A stretch of 64,000 nt of DNA. Origin: Cohnella zeiphila. GTDB lineage: Bacteria > Bacillota > Bacilli > Paenibacillales > Paenibacillaceae. Both the position numbers and the translations under genes were made by a program. Positions 45,020-54,344 of the stretch are shown piece after piece (the stretch's first letter is position 1; every line of letters starts with the position of its first letter). Location: positions 124,001-188,000 of the forward strand of contig NZ_JACJVO010000003.1 in assembly GCF_014212055.1 (NCBI RefSeq), given 5' to 3'. A model generated the notes under the pieces. It ran no database searches. It had not been told where the DNA came from and saw only the letters and a list, made by a program, of their open reading frames with translations.

Positions 45020-48000
45020 TCGCGGACGATCATGACGTAATGGGCGCCGCCGGTATGCAGCAGCGCCAGCCGTTCCTGCACGGGGCGGCCGGCCCCCATG
45101 GCGACGAGGGGCGTCGCGGTCTCCACCTGCATGGGGGAGGCGGCTTCGCCCCCGGAGTTCGTACTGTCCGTCGAGTTGCCGGGAGGCGTTCCGGTCCCCT
45201 TCTCTTTGTCCTTATCCGAAGAGGTCGTCGTTGCGGCTTCGGTCGTCTTCCGCTCCCAAAATTTGATCGAGGCTTGAAGCACCGAGGTGTCGTTCAGCAG
45301 GCTCAGCATCTCCGGCCCGAGGCCGGGCTCGTCCTCACCTCTCATTCGGGCGTGGATGGCCGCGGCGGACAGGGTCAGAATCTGCTCGTCGGACAGACGG
45401 GCCGCCATCAGGGAACGCATCTCCGCAATCTGGTCGGGGGGCGCGCCGCTTCCGGGATCGTGTCCGCCGCTCGCCTTGGCGATCTGAACGAGGGCATGAA
45501 TGAGGCAATGGCCGCCCCCGGGATTGTCCAGCTTGCGGAAGTCCTTGGGCGCCTCGCCCCGATAAACGCGAACCTGAATGCCGAGCCGGCTGGCGACGAG
45601 ATGGCCTTCCGCTTCCGTCAGGAAAGCCGCGCTCTCGGTCACGTCCTTCCGGTAAGCGCTCAGGAAGCGGGCTTGCGCCTCGGGCAGAATCGCCCCGGCA
45701 TCGTCGACCAAGGGTCGGCTCGGCCGTTGCTCGGAGAAGAGACCGAACGGGTCTGGCAGCTTGCCGGAGGCGCCGTCGGTTTTTCCCGTCTGGGATCCGG
45801 TTCCGTCCAGACGGGCTTTCTTTTTGGCCTTCGGGGCTTCGTTGTCGTCCTCAAAGCGGTTTTTGCCCGTTCTGGCTCTGCTGCGGATCGTATCCGACAC
45901 GTCTTTTTCCCAATCGATCTCATCGTCTGCGCCCGAATCTTTGAACGAGTCGGGGTACGTCTGCTCGATCAGGCTTAAGTGCTCGTCCAGCAGCTTGGCC
46001 CGGGAATCGGTCGGAGCGGCCTTGACGTCGATCAGGCCGAAAATCGCCCAAAGCAACCGTTCCTTCGATTGGCGATTGCCGTCCTCATGCTGAACGAGCA
46101 CCTGGCGCCTCATCCCTTCCGACTTGCCGCCGACATCGGCCGCGGCCAGCGTGGAGCCCGGCGAATAGTTGATGTAAGTAAGCAGGTCGTTGATATACTG
46201 CTGGAGGATCAGCGCTCCTTGCAGCGGCGTGTCGTACTTTTTCGCTTTCTTCAGCTCGGCCAGGCGATCGGCCTGCCCGTCGACGACCTCGGGGAATTCC
46301 TCCTTGAGCGATTTTGCCCGGGCTTCAGCCTCGGGAACGAGCACGTCCCGCATTTTGCCGTGTGCTTCGTCCACGGAGCTGCGGATCAGCTCTTTCCGGA
46401 TCCGGTCCAGGTGTACGATCCAGGCCGTCGTATGCGCGCCCATCGTTCCTGAGAAAGGGGAAGGCGTCCGTCCGGCCGAGCGAATCTCGCTGATCTTGCC
46501 CTTGTCGTCGAGAAGCACCTGGGTGGCGATCGGCTGTTTGCGCTCCAGCGCTTCTTCCGCCGCCGCGGCGGCCTCGGTGGCGGCGGCCGAAACCGCAGAG
46601 CCGGTCCCGCCGTTGTCAGGGGATTCTACGTCTTTATCCGAGACCTCGTGCCGGACTTTCGCCGATTCGTTCGTCTTCTCCGCCGTTTCGCCCTTTAAAT
46701 CGTCCGCTTTCCGGAACTGCTCCATTTTTTTGGTATGCTTCTCCTCAAGCGAACGGACCCAGGCATTGCTCTCGTCCAGCCGATTCAATTCCCGCTCTTC
46801 CTTTTCTTTCTCCGTGCTCCATTTCGGAATGTCGGTGGGAACCCGCGCGGTCCAGTTGGCCGTTTCTAGTTTCCTTAGGTCGATGTTCTCTTTCAGCTTG
46901 TCGATGCGTTCTTGCTTCTTGCCCTTCTTCTTGTCGTTCAACTCTCTTTGCCATTCCAGCCAGCCGCCTTCTTCCAGGGCGACTTCCCGTTCCAAGGCAT
47001 CGACGACGGCCGCTTCCTCCAGCTTCTGTTCTCCCGAGAAGACGAGCGGGAATGAGATTTTGATCGTCTGGACGTGCTGAAGGATCGCGAAGCGCATCCG
47101 GGTCGCCGGATTGAGCGGCTTCGTGCCGGGCGCCATCTTCTGGGCCAGGTCGGCGTTGCCTTCGATCGCCGCCAACGCGACGGAAGAAGCGTCAAACAGC
47201 GAGAGGATCGCGTCGAGCAGCTGGTCTTTGTCCTGCCAATTGCCGGGTTGATGATCGGCGAGCAGCTTCGCTTTGCCCGACTCGCCCTTGCCTTTGCCGG
47301 CCAAAGAGGGGCTCTTCTCCATCACGTTGATGACCGACAGCGGCATCAGCTCCCGGAAGTGGAGATAAGCGCCGATGAACGCCTGCAACAGCAAGATCGC
47401 GCCGCTATGATCGGGCTCGGAGGCAGAGGGGACCGCGGCGGAGACGCCGTTGGTATCGGTCATGGCGACGGTGGGCGGGCCGCCGGTAACGCCGTTGGTA
47501 TCGGTCATGGCGACGGTGGGCGGGCCGGCGCTTACGCCGCTGGCGTTGTCATTGGCCGTGACCGGAGGCGCGCTTGGAGTCGCGTTCATCGCAACGTCGC
47601 TTGCCGTCTCGGTCGCGGAATCGCGGCTTGACGCAACCGCCGCCTTCAACGGCCCGCGGAAAGAGAGCAAATGTTTCAGGGCGTCGTTGTATTTGGCCAG
47701 ATGCCCTTCGGGAAGCTGGCTCACCAGGTTCATGCCCGGCAAACTAAACGTGCTCTCCGCAAGCTCCAGCATCGCTTGGATCGCCTCCGCCGGCGTCCGT
47801 CCCTCGACGCGCATGCGGATCGCGGCTTCATGCACGGAGAAAGCCGTCGTGTGGTCTCCCATCGATTTGCCGAATACGCGATCCGGACGCCCGGCGATCA
47901 CGAGACGACCCAGCTTCTCGGGAGCGTTCTTGTTCGGAAGGATCTGAGCCGCGACTTGCCGCTGCAGCACAGGAGCGCGGCCGGAAGCGGAGCCGCGATC

Positions 48001-48228
48001 CGTCTTTTCTCCCGGCGCGGCAAGCGGAGCGCGGCTTCTCATCAGTTGGAGCACGCCCTGGTTCCCGACGGACTGCTGCAGCCGCTGCAGCACGGAGGCG
48101 TCAGCCAAGTTCAAGGGCGCGGACGCGGGGGAAGAAGCCGCAGGCCGATTCGCCGCGGATCGCTGCGAAGCCGAATGCCCGGCGGCGGAATCGGGTGTCG
48201 ACTTGGTTGAAGCGGAAACAGCGCGCAT
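45016..48228 (-). CDS. Large modular protein with two related HTTA domains and a C-terminal OTU-like cysteine peptidase domain (putative effector)
   Basis: The 1070-residue protein has no signal peptide or membrane segment. The N-terminus is Ser/Ala-rich and contains VLQRLQQSVGNQGVLQLM (about residues 46-63), like the leader of cargo proteins of extracellular contractile injection systems and of some polymorphic toxins. Two related domains follow, one around residues 100-300 (core GKSMGDHTTAFSVH) and one around 580-740 (core GTMGAHTTAWIVH). A charged coiled-coil-like stretch (about 410-535) separates them. The last ~170 residues resemble an OTU peptidase: Cys 908 in NPGGGHCLIHAL and His 1063 in TGGAHYVMIV. 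The usual GDGNC loop is replaced by GGGHC. The ATG at 48228 has GGGAG and AGGAGG upstream. No secretion apparatus or immunity gene is visible nearby. The function is inferred, not known. Confidence 0.75.
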   Translation of the reverse strand: MRAVSASTKSTPDSAAGHSASQRSAANRPAASSPASAPLNLADASVLQRLQQSVGNQGVLQLMRSRAPLAAPGEKTDRGSASGRAPVLQRQVAAQILPNKNAPEKLGRLVIAGRPDRVFGKSMGDHTTAFSVHEAAIRMRVEGRTPAEAIQAMLELAESTFSLPGMNLVSQLPEGHLAKYNDALKHLLSFRGPLKAAVASSRDSATETASDVAMNATPSAPPVTANDNASGVSAGPPTVAMTDTNGVTGGPPTVAMTDTNGVSAAVPSASEPDHSGAILLLQAFIGAYLHFRELMPLSVINVMEKSPSLAGKGKGESGKAKLLADHQPGNWQDKDQLLDAILSLFDASSVALAAIEGNADLAQKMAPGTKPLNPATRMRFAILQHVQTIKISFPLVFSGEQKLEEAAVVDALEREVALEEGGWLEWQRELNDKKKGKKQERIDKLKENIDLRKLETANWTARVPTDIPKWSTEKEKEERELNRLDESNAWVRSLEEKHTKKMEQFRKADDLKGETAEKTNESAKVRHEVSDKDVESPDNGGTGSAVSAAATEAAAAAEEALERKQPIATQVLLDDKGKISEIRSAGRTPSPFSGTMGAHTTAWIVHLDRIRKELIRSSVDEAHGKMRDVLVPEAEARAKSLKEEFPEVVDGQADRLAELKKAKKYDTPLQGALILQQYINDLLTYINYSPGSTLAAADVGGKSEGMRRQVLVQHEDGNRQSKERLLWAIFGLIDVKAAPTDSRAKLLDEHLSLIEQTYPDSFKDSGADDEIDWEKDVSDTIRSRARTGKNRFEDDNEAPKAKKKARLDGTGSQTGKTDGASGKLPDPFGLFSEQRPSRPLVDDAGAILPEAQARFLSAYRKDVTESAAFLTEAEGHLVASRLGIQVRVYRGEAPKDFRKLDNPGGGHCLIHALVQIAKASGGHDPGSGAPPDQIAEMRSLMAARLSDEQILTLSAAAIHARMRGEDEPGLGPEMLSLLNDTSVLQASIKFWERKTTEAATTTSSDKDKEKGTGTPPGNSTDSTNSGGEAASPMQVETATPLVAMGAGRPVQERLALLHTGGAHYVMIVRD

Positions 48229-48322
48229 AGGATCTCCCGTCCTCCTTCCTGCCAAGGAGCCTCAAAATCTCGATCCTATTCGATTCGACGATTTTCGCCC
48301 AGGTCCTGCCAGATTGCGTCAA

Positions 48323-48366
48323 AAAAGAGCGCTCCCCGACCCCTCATTCGGCCGGAAGCGCTCTTT
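48323..48366 (-). terminator. Rho-independent terminator of the sodC-like gene
   Basis: On the minus strand AAAGAGCGCTT pairs with AGCGCTCTTT and is followed by six T residues. It separates sodC from the OTU-domain gene. Confidence 0.8.
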
Positions 48367-48389
48367 AGTCGGTTTGCGGGCAGGCCGCC

Positions 48390-48935
48390 TTAGCGAATGA
48401 CGCCGCAGGCGATTCGGTTGCCGGAGTTGCCCGACGGGTCGGTTACGTAATCGTCCGCTTTCTCGTGAATGACGATCGACGTCCCGCCTTTCTTGAGCAG
48501 GGAATTCGCCTCGCCTTTCTTCAGCGTGACGTTCTTGCTCTCGATATCCGCCTTGACGGTGCCGTCGGCCGCAACCTGAATGTTGGGAAGATCGCCGACA
48601 TGGAAGCCCTTCGGATTGTAGAAGCCGTGCTGCTTGTGGGTCGTGTTGAAATGTTCTCCCGCGCTCGCGAAGTCCGGCGGCTCGCATTTGCCGGTCTCAT
48701 GAATGTGGAAGCCGTGAACGCCGGGCGGCAGCCCCTTGGCTTCCAAATGGATTTTGACGGAGCCGTCCGCTTGGGTGAACATGGCGGTTCCAACCTCTTG
48801 GCCTTGGGAATTGACGATCTTCGCCGTGACCGACGGAGTTCCTTCATTGGCGCTGGCGGCGGGAAGCGATCCGGCCATTCCCCACAGTAGCAGACTTAGG
48901 GCGCCCAGACCGGCTGCCGCGACTTTCGTTCTCAT
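48390..48935 (-). CDS. sodC: Secreted Cu/Zn superoxide dismutase
   Basis: The 181-residue protein has a signal peptide (about residues 1-30) and then the complete metal site: HGFHIHETGKC (copper His pair and the disulfide Cys), AGEHFNTTHKQHG with a bridging His, a zinc-side His and Asp in this and the following loop, and TSIVIHEKADDY (last copper His). The second disulfide Cys is in GNRIACGVI. It removes superoxide outside the membrane. An ATG at 48935 gives 12-nt spacing from AGGAGG; the ATG at 48947 touches that site, so the start is uncertain by four codons. Confidence 0.93.
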   Translation of the reverse strand: MRTKVAAAGLGALSLLLWGMAGSLPAASANEGTPSVTAKIVNSQGQEVGTAMFTQADGSVKIHLEAKGLPPGVHGFHIHETGKCEPPDFASAGEHFNTTHKQHGFYNPKGFHVGDLPNIQVAADGTVKADIESKNVTLKKGEANSLLKKGGTSIVIHEKADDYVTDPSGNSGNRIACGVIR

Positions 48936-49075
48936 TGCGCGTTTCATCCTCCTGTTGCGGTTTGGTATTCCTGCATAGCATTTCCTTTTTCCGATCAATT
49001 ATGAATTTCCAAACGCGCATGCTATAATAAGGCCAAATTTCTCGGACAAATCGGGCGCATGGGAGGAGGGCCAAG

Positions 49076-49324
49076 GTGGATCACTTGATGGACTACGTTC
49101 AACTGATCTTCTCGATCGGCCTGATCTATTCCCTGGCGCTTCTTCCGTTCTCTTTTTTCATTGCCAAGGAGAGACATTGGAGCCGCGAAACGGTCGTCGT
49201 CGTTCCGGTTCCGCTCACGCCGGCAAGTCCGGCTCGGTTGAACGGCATCCGGCGATGGATGGTGCGGACGGTCAAACGAAGAGAAGCGCCGGACGGAGAT
49301 GCGGATTGTTCCTTCCCTTATTGA
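49076..49324 (+). CDS. Small membrane protein of unknown function
   Basis: The 82-residue product has one hydrophobic segment (about residues 7-30), then a basic C-terminal tail (RLNGIRRWMVRTVKRRE). The GTG start at 49076 has GGGAGGAGGG upstream. It lies 30 bp before the YidC-like gene and may be cotranscribed with it. No family recognised. Confidence 0.6.
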   Translation: MDHLMDYVQLIFSIGLIYSLALLPFSFFIAKERHWSRETVVVVPVPLTPASPARLNGIRRWMVRTVKRREAPDGDADCSFPY

Positions 49325-49354
49325 ATCGCAATTCATTCAAGAGGGAGGACAACT

Positions 49355-50164
49355 GTGAAAATAAGAAGGAAAGTCCTGGTCATTGCGCTCGGAATCATTC
49401 CGATCGTTCTGCTTAGCGGATGCACCGCCGCAAACCCGTCGAATCCGATCGAGGCCGATTCCCCCGGGTTCTTCAACCACTACTTGATCTATCCGTTTTC
49501 ATTCCTGATCCAGTTTGTCGCGAATGCGTTCCATGGAGACTACGGACTCTCCATCGTGCTCATGACATTCCTCATCCGGCTCGCGATCATGCCGCTGATG
49601 ATGAATCAAACGAAGAAGCAGATGGCCATGAGGGAAAAGATGGCCGCCATGCAGCCGGAGCTTAACGCGCTCAAGGAAAAATACAAGAACGATTCGACTG
49701 CGGAAGCCAAGCGTCAACAGCAGCTCGAGATGATGCAGCTGTATCAGAAGCACCAATTCAATCCTTTGAACATGGGCTGCTTGCCGATGCTTCTGCAATG
49801 GCCGATCACGCTTGCCTTCTACTACGCCATTCGCCGGACGCCGGAGATTGCCACCCACCATTTTTTGTGGTTCAGCTTGGGAAAGCCGGATCTGGTCCTG
49901 CCGCTGATTGCGGCTGCGGTCTACTTCGTCCAGTTTCGCGTATCGCAGTCCGTTTCGGCGCAATACCAGCAGAATGCCAACAACCAACTGGCGTTTATCG
50001 GCTTGTTGTCTCCGCTGATGATGGGGGTATTCGCTTTTACAATGCCGGCCGCGCTGCCGCTTTATTGGTCGATAGGCGGCATCTTCATCATCGCCCAGAC
50101 GATCTTGCTGAATAAAATGTACGCGAAGCCGAAGCCCAACGAGGAAATCGTTCTAGTGAAATAG
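49355..50164 (+). CDS. yidC: YidC/Oxa1-family membrane protein insertase
   Basis: The 269-residue protein is of the Gram-positive SpoIIIJ/YqjG type. A lipoprotein signal (IPIVLLSGCTAA, Cys near 23) is followed by five membrane segments. The cytoplasmic loop MNQTKKQMAMREKMAAMQPE and the basic residue in the first core helix (FLIRLAIMPLMM) are conserved features. FNPLNMGCLPMLLQWPITLAFYYAIR matches the family core. It inserts small and multi-spanning proteins into the membrane with or without SecYEG. It is a second or sporulation-linked copy by context, since rnpA/jag genes are not adjacent. Confidence 0.93.
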   Translation: MKIRRKVLVIALGIIPIVLLSGCTAANPSNPIEADSPGFFNHYLIYPFSFLIQFVANAFHGDYGLSIVLMTFLIRLAIMPLMMNQTKKQMAMREKMAAMQPELNALKEKYKNDSTAEAKRQQQLEMMQLYQKHQFNPLNMGCLPMLLQWPITLAFYYAIRRTPEIATHHFLWFSLGKPDLVLPLIAAAVYFVQFRVSQSVSAQYQQNANNQLAFIGLLSPLMMGVFAFTMPAALPLYWSIGGIFIIAQTILLNKMYAKPKPNEEIVLVK

Positions 50165-50171
50165 AGCAGAG

Positions 50172-50224
50172 CGACAAAAGACCTTCGCGCCGCCGAAAAA
50201 GCGGCCGCGGAGGTCTTTTGTCAT
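50172..50224 (+). terminator. Terminator of the yidC-like gene
   Basis: GACAAAAGACCT pairs with AGGTCTTTTGTC, with an inner CGCG/CGCG and CCGC/GCGG stem. The symmetric A/T runs make it potentially bidirectional. Confidence 0.8.
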
Positions 50225-50303
50225 TGAGGCGGACCAGATGCAATTTTGTTCCTTCTATTCCCAGAATATATCATATAATGGACAAGAAGGAGGTTGGGAG
50301 CGC

Positions 50304-51062
50304 ATGGGATCGACGGGAATGGAAAAAAGAGCGCTGGTGACGGGCGGCAGCCGCGGCATCGGGCGTGGGATCGCGCTGGAGCTGGCCGGAGCGGGGTACC
50401 GGGTGGCCATCGCGCATTGGCGGGACGACGAGGCGGCGGCCGACACGGCGAAGCGGATTCTGGCGGAGACGGGACGGGAATGTCCCGTCGTCTCGGCCGA
50501 TCTGGCCGAACCCGGCGGAGCGGTACGAACGCTGAACGAAGCCGCGGAACGGCTCGGAGGTCTCGAGGCGCTCGTCAACAACGCCGGGATCTGCCGATTC
50601 GCCGCCGTTCAGGAGATGACGGAGGAGCATATCGACCGAATCATGAACATCAACTTCCGTTCCCCGCTTCTGCTCATGCGGGAGGCGGCCCGGCTCATGA
50701 TCGCGAACGGGACGAAGGGAGGAATCGTCAACATTACGTCGTCAAGGGCTCAGCGGGCTTACCCGGGAGATGCCGTGTACGGCGGATTGAAGGCGGCTTT
50801 GCAGCGGGCGACCGAATCGGCCGCGCTCGATTTGGCGCCGCACGGCATTCGGGTCAACGCGGTCGGTCCGGGCGCTACCGAAGTGAGAAATCCGGATCGC
50901 CCCAATCAGGCGCTCGGAGCCCGGATCCCGCTCGGACGGATGGGGATGCCGGCGGATATCGGCAAAGCTGTCGCCTGGCTCCTTTCCCCGGAGGCTTCCT
51001 ACATTACGGGAATCGGATTGCGCGTGGACGGCGGCTTGATCCTGCCCGGCATGCCGGAATAA
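50304..51062 (+). CDS. Short-chain dehydrogenase/reductase, FabG-like
   Basis: The 252-residue enzyme has TGGSRGIGRGIALELAGAGY near residue 12, NNAGICRFAAVQ, the catalytic Ser in NITSSRAQRAYPG and YGGLK (the YxxxK motif), and the usual C-terminal ITGIGLRVDGGLILPG. AAGGAGG at 50287-50293 precedes the ATG. It is followed 25 bp later by a RspA/ManD-like dehydratase, which suggests a joint role in sugar-acid catabolism, for instance keto-sugar-acid reduction. Confidence 0.88.
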   Translation: MGSTGMEKRALVTGGSRGIGRGIALELAGAGYRVAIAHWRDDEAAADTAKRILAETGRECPVVSADLAEPGGAVRTLNEAAERLGGLEALVNNAGICRFAAVQEMTEEHIDRIMNINFRSPLLLMREAARLMIANGTKGGIVNITSSRAQRAYPGDAVYGGLKAALQRATESAALDLAPHGIRVNAVGPGATEVRNPDRPNQALGARIPLGRMGMPADIGKAVAWLLSPEASYITGIGLRVDGGLILPGMPE

Positions 51063-51087
51063 TCGCATTCAAAAGGAGAGACTGATC

Positions 51088-52284
51088 ATGGGACTCGAGA
51101 TTACGAATGTCAAAACGATTTTGACCGCCCCGGCCGGCATCAATCTGGTCGTCGTCAAAGTAGAAACGTCGGAACCCGGCCTGTACGGCGTCGGCTGCGC
51201 GACCTTTACGCAGCGGTATACGGCCGTGGCGGATGCGATCGACGCCTATCTCAAGCCGTTCGTCATCGGGAAGGATCCGCAGCGCATCGAGGATATTTGG
51301 CAGACCGCGGCGGTTAGCGGCTATTGGCGCAACGGACCGATCATGAACAATGCGCTGTCCGGCATCGACATGGCGCTATGGGACATCAAGGGCAAACTGA
51401 CCGGTCAACCTCTCTACCAGCTGTTGGGAGGCAAATGCCGCGAAGCGGCCGCCGTTTACCGGCACGCGGACGGCAGAGATTTGGGAGCGGTCGAGGAGCA
51501 GGCGCAGCGTTTCATAGAGGAGGGAATCCGCTATATCCGCTGCCAATGGGGCGGCTACGGCGGCAGGAACGATTCGGTTCCGCCCGAGAATGCGCTGCCC
51601 GGCGCGTACTATGATCCCGCTGCCTATGCGCGCAGCGTGGTGTCTCTGTTCGACCGGATGCGGGCTCGGCTCGGCTTCGAGATCGAGCTTCTGCACGACG
51701 TTCACGAACGGCTGCAGCCGATCGAAGCCGTTCGGCTGGCGAAGCAGTTGGAGCCGTACCGCCTGTTCTTCCTCGAAGATCCGCTGGCTCCGGAGCACTT
51801 GAATGCCTTGGGCACGCTGCGCAGCCAGACGGCCACGCCGATCGCTATCGGCGAGCTGTTCGTTCACCCGCAGGAGTGGACCCCGATGATTGCTCAGGGT
51901 CTGATCGACTACATCCGCGTCCATATTTCCGCCATCGGCGGGATTACGCCCGCGCGGAAGCTGGCGGCGCTGGCCGAAGCCTTCGGGGTACGCACCGCAT
52001 GGCACGGGCCGGGCGACGTATCTCCCATCGGACACGCGGCCAATTTGCATTTGGATCTGAGCTGCCCCAACTTCGGAATCCAGGAATGGTACGAATTCCC
52101 TGAGGCCGTGAGGGAAGTGTTCCCCGGTTCGCCGGTCGTCCGCAACGGCTACGCGTATGTAAACGAAGCTCCCGGACTCGGCGTGGATATCGACGAAGCG
52201 AAGGCGGCCCTGTATCCGTGCCGGAACGATCTGCCCGCCTGGACGCTGGCGCGGCTGCCGGACGGGTCTCCGGCCAGGCCGTAG
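51088..52284 (+). CDS. Enolase-superfamily dehydratase, RspA/mannonate dehydratase-like
   Basis: The 398-residue protein aligns with the ManD/RspA subgroup. It contains [21 protein letters not shown], the metal-ligand and acid/base Asp-His pair in ELLHDVHERLQP, FLEDPLAPEH, GELFVHPQEW and a late TAWHGPGDVSPIGHAANLHLD with the conserved His. ManD enzymes dehydrate D-mannonate to 2-keto-3-deoxygluconate; some RspA members have very low activity. It is probably in an operon with the SDR just upstream. Confidence 0.85.
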   Translation: MGLEITNVKTILTAPAGINLVVVKVETSEPGLYGVGCATFTQRYTAVADAIDAYLKPFVIGKDPQRIEDIWQTAAVSGYWRNGPIMNNALSGIDMALWDIKGKLTGQPLYQLLGGKCREAAAVYRHADGRDLGAVEEQAQRFIEEGIRYIRCQWGGYGGRNDSVPPENALPGAYYDPAAYARSVVSLFDRMRARLGFEIELLHDVHERLQPIEAVRLAKQLEPYRLFFLEDPLAPEHLNALGTLRSQTATPIAIGELFVHPQEWTPMIAQGLIDYIRVHISAIGGITPARKLAALAEAFGVRTAWHGPGDVSPIGHAANLHLDLSCPNFGIQEWYEFPEAVREVFPGSPVVRNGYAYVNEAPGLGVDIDEAKAALYPCRNDLPAWTLARLPDGSPARP

Positions 52285-52311
52285 ACAGGCCTTAGAAGAG
52301 CAGACAAACCT

Positions 52312-52365
52312 GAAACGCCCTCAACCGCGAAGCATGGATGGATGCCGAGCGATTGGGGGCGTTTC
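52312..52365 (+). terminator. Terminator after the RspA/ManD-like gene
   Basis: GAAACGCCC pairs with GGGCGTTTC over a ~36-nt loop that can fold further. The remaining gap to 52562 is AT-rich, with a TATAAT at 52465-52470 that could be the -10 of the exporter operon, but no clear -35. Confidence 0.6.
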
Positions 52366-52562
52366 TGCACAAAATTGTCCTGAAAAACAAAAAATCGGCC
52401 ACCACGTCGGTGCCGCACGTCTGTTTCAGATAGATTTTAACTAAAGATAGATGTCCTCGCCATCTATAATATTAGTATAACTCGCGTTTTATTATAAGTC
52501 TATACTTTTGGAGAAGTTTTGGATATATTTTTTCAGCACCCCATCAGAAGGAGGGAGAAAGC

Positions 52563-53540
52563 TTGATTACGCTGCAAGGCATCGGCAAGTCCTTCAAGGT
52601 CGCGAGGCGCGCGGCGGGGCTGCGGCAGGCGGCCAAATCGCTGTTCGTCCGCGAGCATACCGTCGTCGAAGCGCTGCGGGACATCACGTTCCAGGTCGGA
52701 GAAGGGGAGATCGTCGGGTACATCGGCCCCAACGGCGCGGGCAAATCGACCAGCATCAAGGTGATGAGCGGCATCCTGGTGCCGGATGCGGGAACGTGTT
52801 CCATTATGGGCTTCACGCCCTGGAAAGAGAGAACCGCCTACGTGCGGAACATCGGCGTCGTCTTCGGGCAGCGTTCGCAGCTGTGGTGGGACGTGCCGGT
52901 CCTCGATTCGTTCCAGCTGCTGCGGGACATCTACAAGATTCCGGCCGCCGAATATGCCGGCCAACTGGCGCTGCTGACGGAGACGCTCGAGCTGGGAAGC
53001 CTGCTGCAGACGCCGGTCCGCCAGCTGAGCCTGGGGCAGCGGATGCGCTGCGAGATCGCCGCGTCGCTGCTGCACAGCCCGCGCGTCCTGTTCCTGGACG
53101 AGCCGACGATCGGCCTGGACGCGGTTAGCAAGCAGGCGGTCCGGCAGTTCATCCGAACGATCAACCGGGAAAAGGGCGTCACCGTCATCCTCACGACCCA
53201 CGATATGAGCGATATCGAAGCGCTGGCGAGCCGCATTCTGCTGATCGGCAAAGGGACGCTGCTTTACGACGGAACGCTAAGCCAGCTTCGCGGCCGGTTC
53301 GGCAGCCACCGGACGGTCACCGCCCATTACAGCGAGAACGCCCGGCCGCCGGAGATTCCGGGCGCGCAGACGATCTCCTGGTCGCCGGAACGCGCGGTGT
53401 TCAGCGTCGATACCGGCCAATTGCCGATCGCCGACGTTCTCGCCCGGCTGTCCGGGCAAGTCGAGCTGCTCGACGTGGAGATCGAGGCGAAGCCGGTCGA
53501 AGAGCTGATCATCGAGCTCTATAAGGAGCACCGAATATGA
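52563..53540 (+). CDS. ABC-2-type exporter ATP-binding protein (COG4586 type)
   Basis: The 325-residue ATPase has Walker A GPNGAGKST near residue 59, the Q-loop region FGQRSQLWWDVPVLDSF typical of this COG4586 group, signature LSLGQRMRCEIA, Walker B VLFLDEPTIGLD and the switch His in TTHDMSD. A ~75-residue C-terminal extension follows. The TTG at 52563 has GGAGGGAG upstream. It drives two membrane subunits encoded directly downstream. The family includes viologen/drug exporters; the substrate is unknown. Confidence 0.9.
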   Translation: MITLQGIGKSFKVARRAAGLRQAAKSLFVREHTVVEALRDITFQVGEGEIVGYIGPNGAGKSTSIKVMSGILVPDAGTCSIMGFTPWKERTAYVRNIGVVFGQRSQLWWDVPVLDSFQLLRDIYKIPAAEYAGQLALLTETLELGSLLQTPVRQLSLGQRMRCEIAASLLHSPRVLFLDEPTIGLDAVSKQAVRQFIRTINREKGVTVILTTHDMSDIEALASRILLIGKGTLLYDGTLSQLRGRFGSHRTVTAHYSENARPPEIPGAQTISWSPERAVFSVDTGQLPIADVLARLSGQVELLDVEIEAKPVEELIIELYKEHRI

Positions 53541-54340
53541 GAGCCTATCTGTCCGTCTGGAAGCTGCGCTTCATCAACGGCATGCAGTACCGCACCGCCG
53601 CCGTGGCGGGAATCGCGACGCAGCTTTTTTTCGGCCTCATCTTCATCATGGTCTACGTCGCCTTCTACGGGCAAGGTTCGTCCCATACGAATTTCCCATT
53701 GCCGGATCTGGTCTCCTACGTTTGGCTCCAACAAATCTTCCTCTCGTTTATTATGCTGTGGTTCCGGGATAACGAAATATTCGCGCTGATCACCGGCGGG
53801 AACATCGCTTACGAGCTTTGCCGCCCGTGCGGCCTGTACCCGTTCTGGTTCGCCAAGCTGGTCGGACAGCGGCTGTCGAGCGCGGTGCTCCGCTGCTTTC
53901 CGATTCTGATCATCGTCTTTTTCCTGCCGCAGCCGTATCGCTTAAGCCCGCCGCCTTCGCCGGCCGCGTTCGCGTTGTTCGTCTTGGCGCTGCTGATCGG
54001 CCTGGTGCTCGTCGTGAGCGTCTCCATGCTGATCTACATCTCCGTCTTCTGGACGCTGTCGCCGACCGGATCCACGCTCATGATCTCGGTAGCCGGGGAA
54101 TTTTTCGCCGGGATGGTCATTCCCGTTCCGCTCATGCCGGTCTGGCTGCAGCGTGTGTCCGACTTCCTGCCGTTCCGCTGGTCCGCGGACTTCCCGTTCC
54201 GGGTCTATTCCGGGCAGATTCCGGCGAGCGACGCGCTGTGGGGCATCGCGGCCCAGCTGGCCTGGATCGCCGTCGTGGTCGGGTTCGGACAGTGGAGCAT
54301 GCGGCGGGCGCTGCGTCAAGTCGTCGTACAGGGAGGGTGA
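53537..54340 (+). CDS. ABC-2-type exporter permease, first subunit (COG4587 type)
   Basis: The 267-residue membrane protein has six hydrophobic segments and begins MRAYLSVWKLRFINGMQYRT, like the COG4587 permeases. Its ATG overlaps the ATPase stop (ATGA). It should form a heterodimer with the next gene product. Confidence 0.88.
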   Translation: MRAYLSVWKLRFINGMQYRTAAVAGIATQLFFGLIFIMVYVAFYGQGSSHTNFPLPDLVSYVWLQQIFLSFIMLWFRDNEIFALITGGNIAYELCRPCGLYPFWFAKLVGQRLSSAVLRCFPILIIVFFLPQPYRLSPPPSPAAFALFVLALLIGLVLVVSVSMLIYISVFWTLSPTGSTLMISVAGEFFAGMVIPVPLMPVWLQRVSDFLPFRWSADFPFRVYSGQIPASDALWGIAAQLAWIAVVVGFGQWSMRRALRQVVVQGG

Positions 54341-54344
54341 GGGC

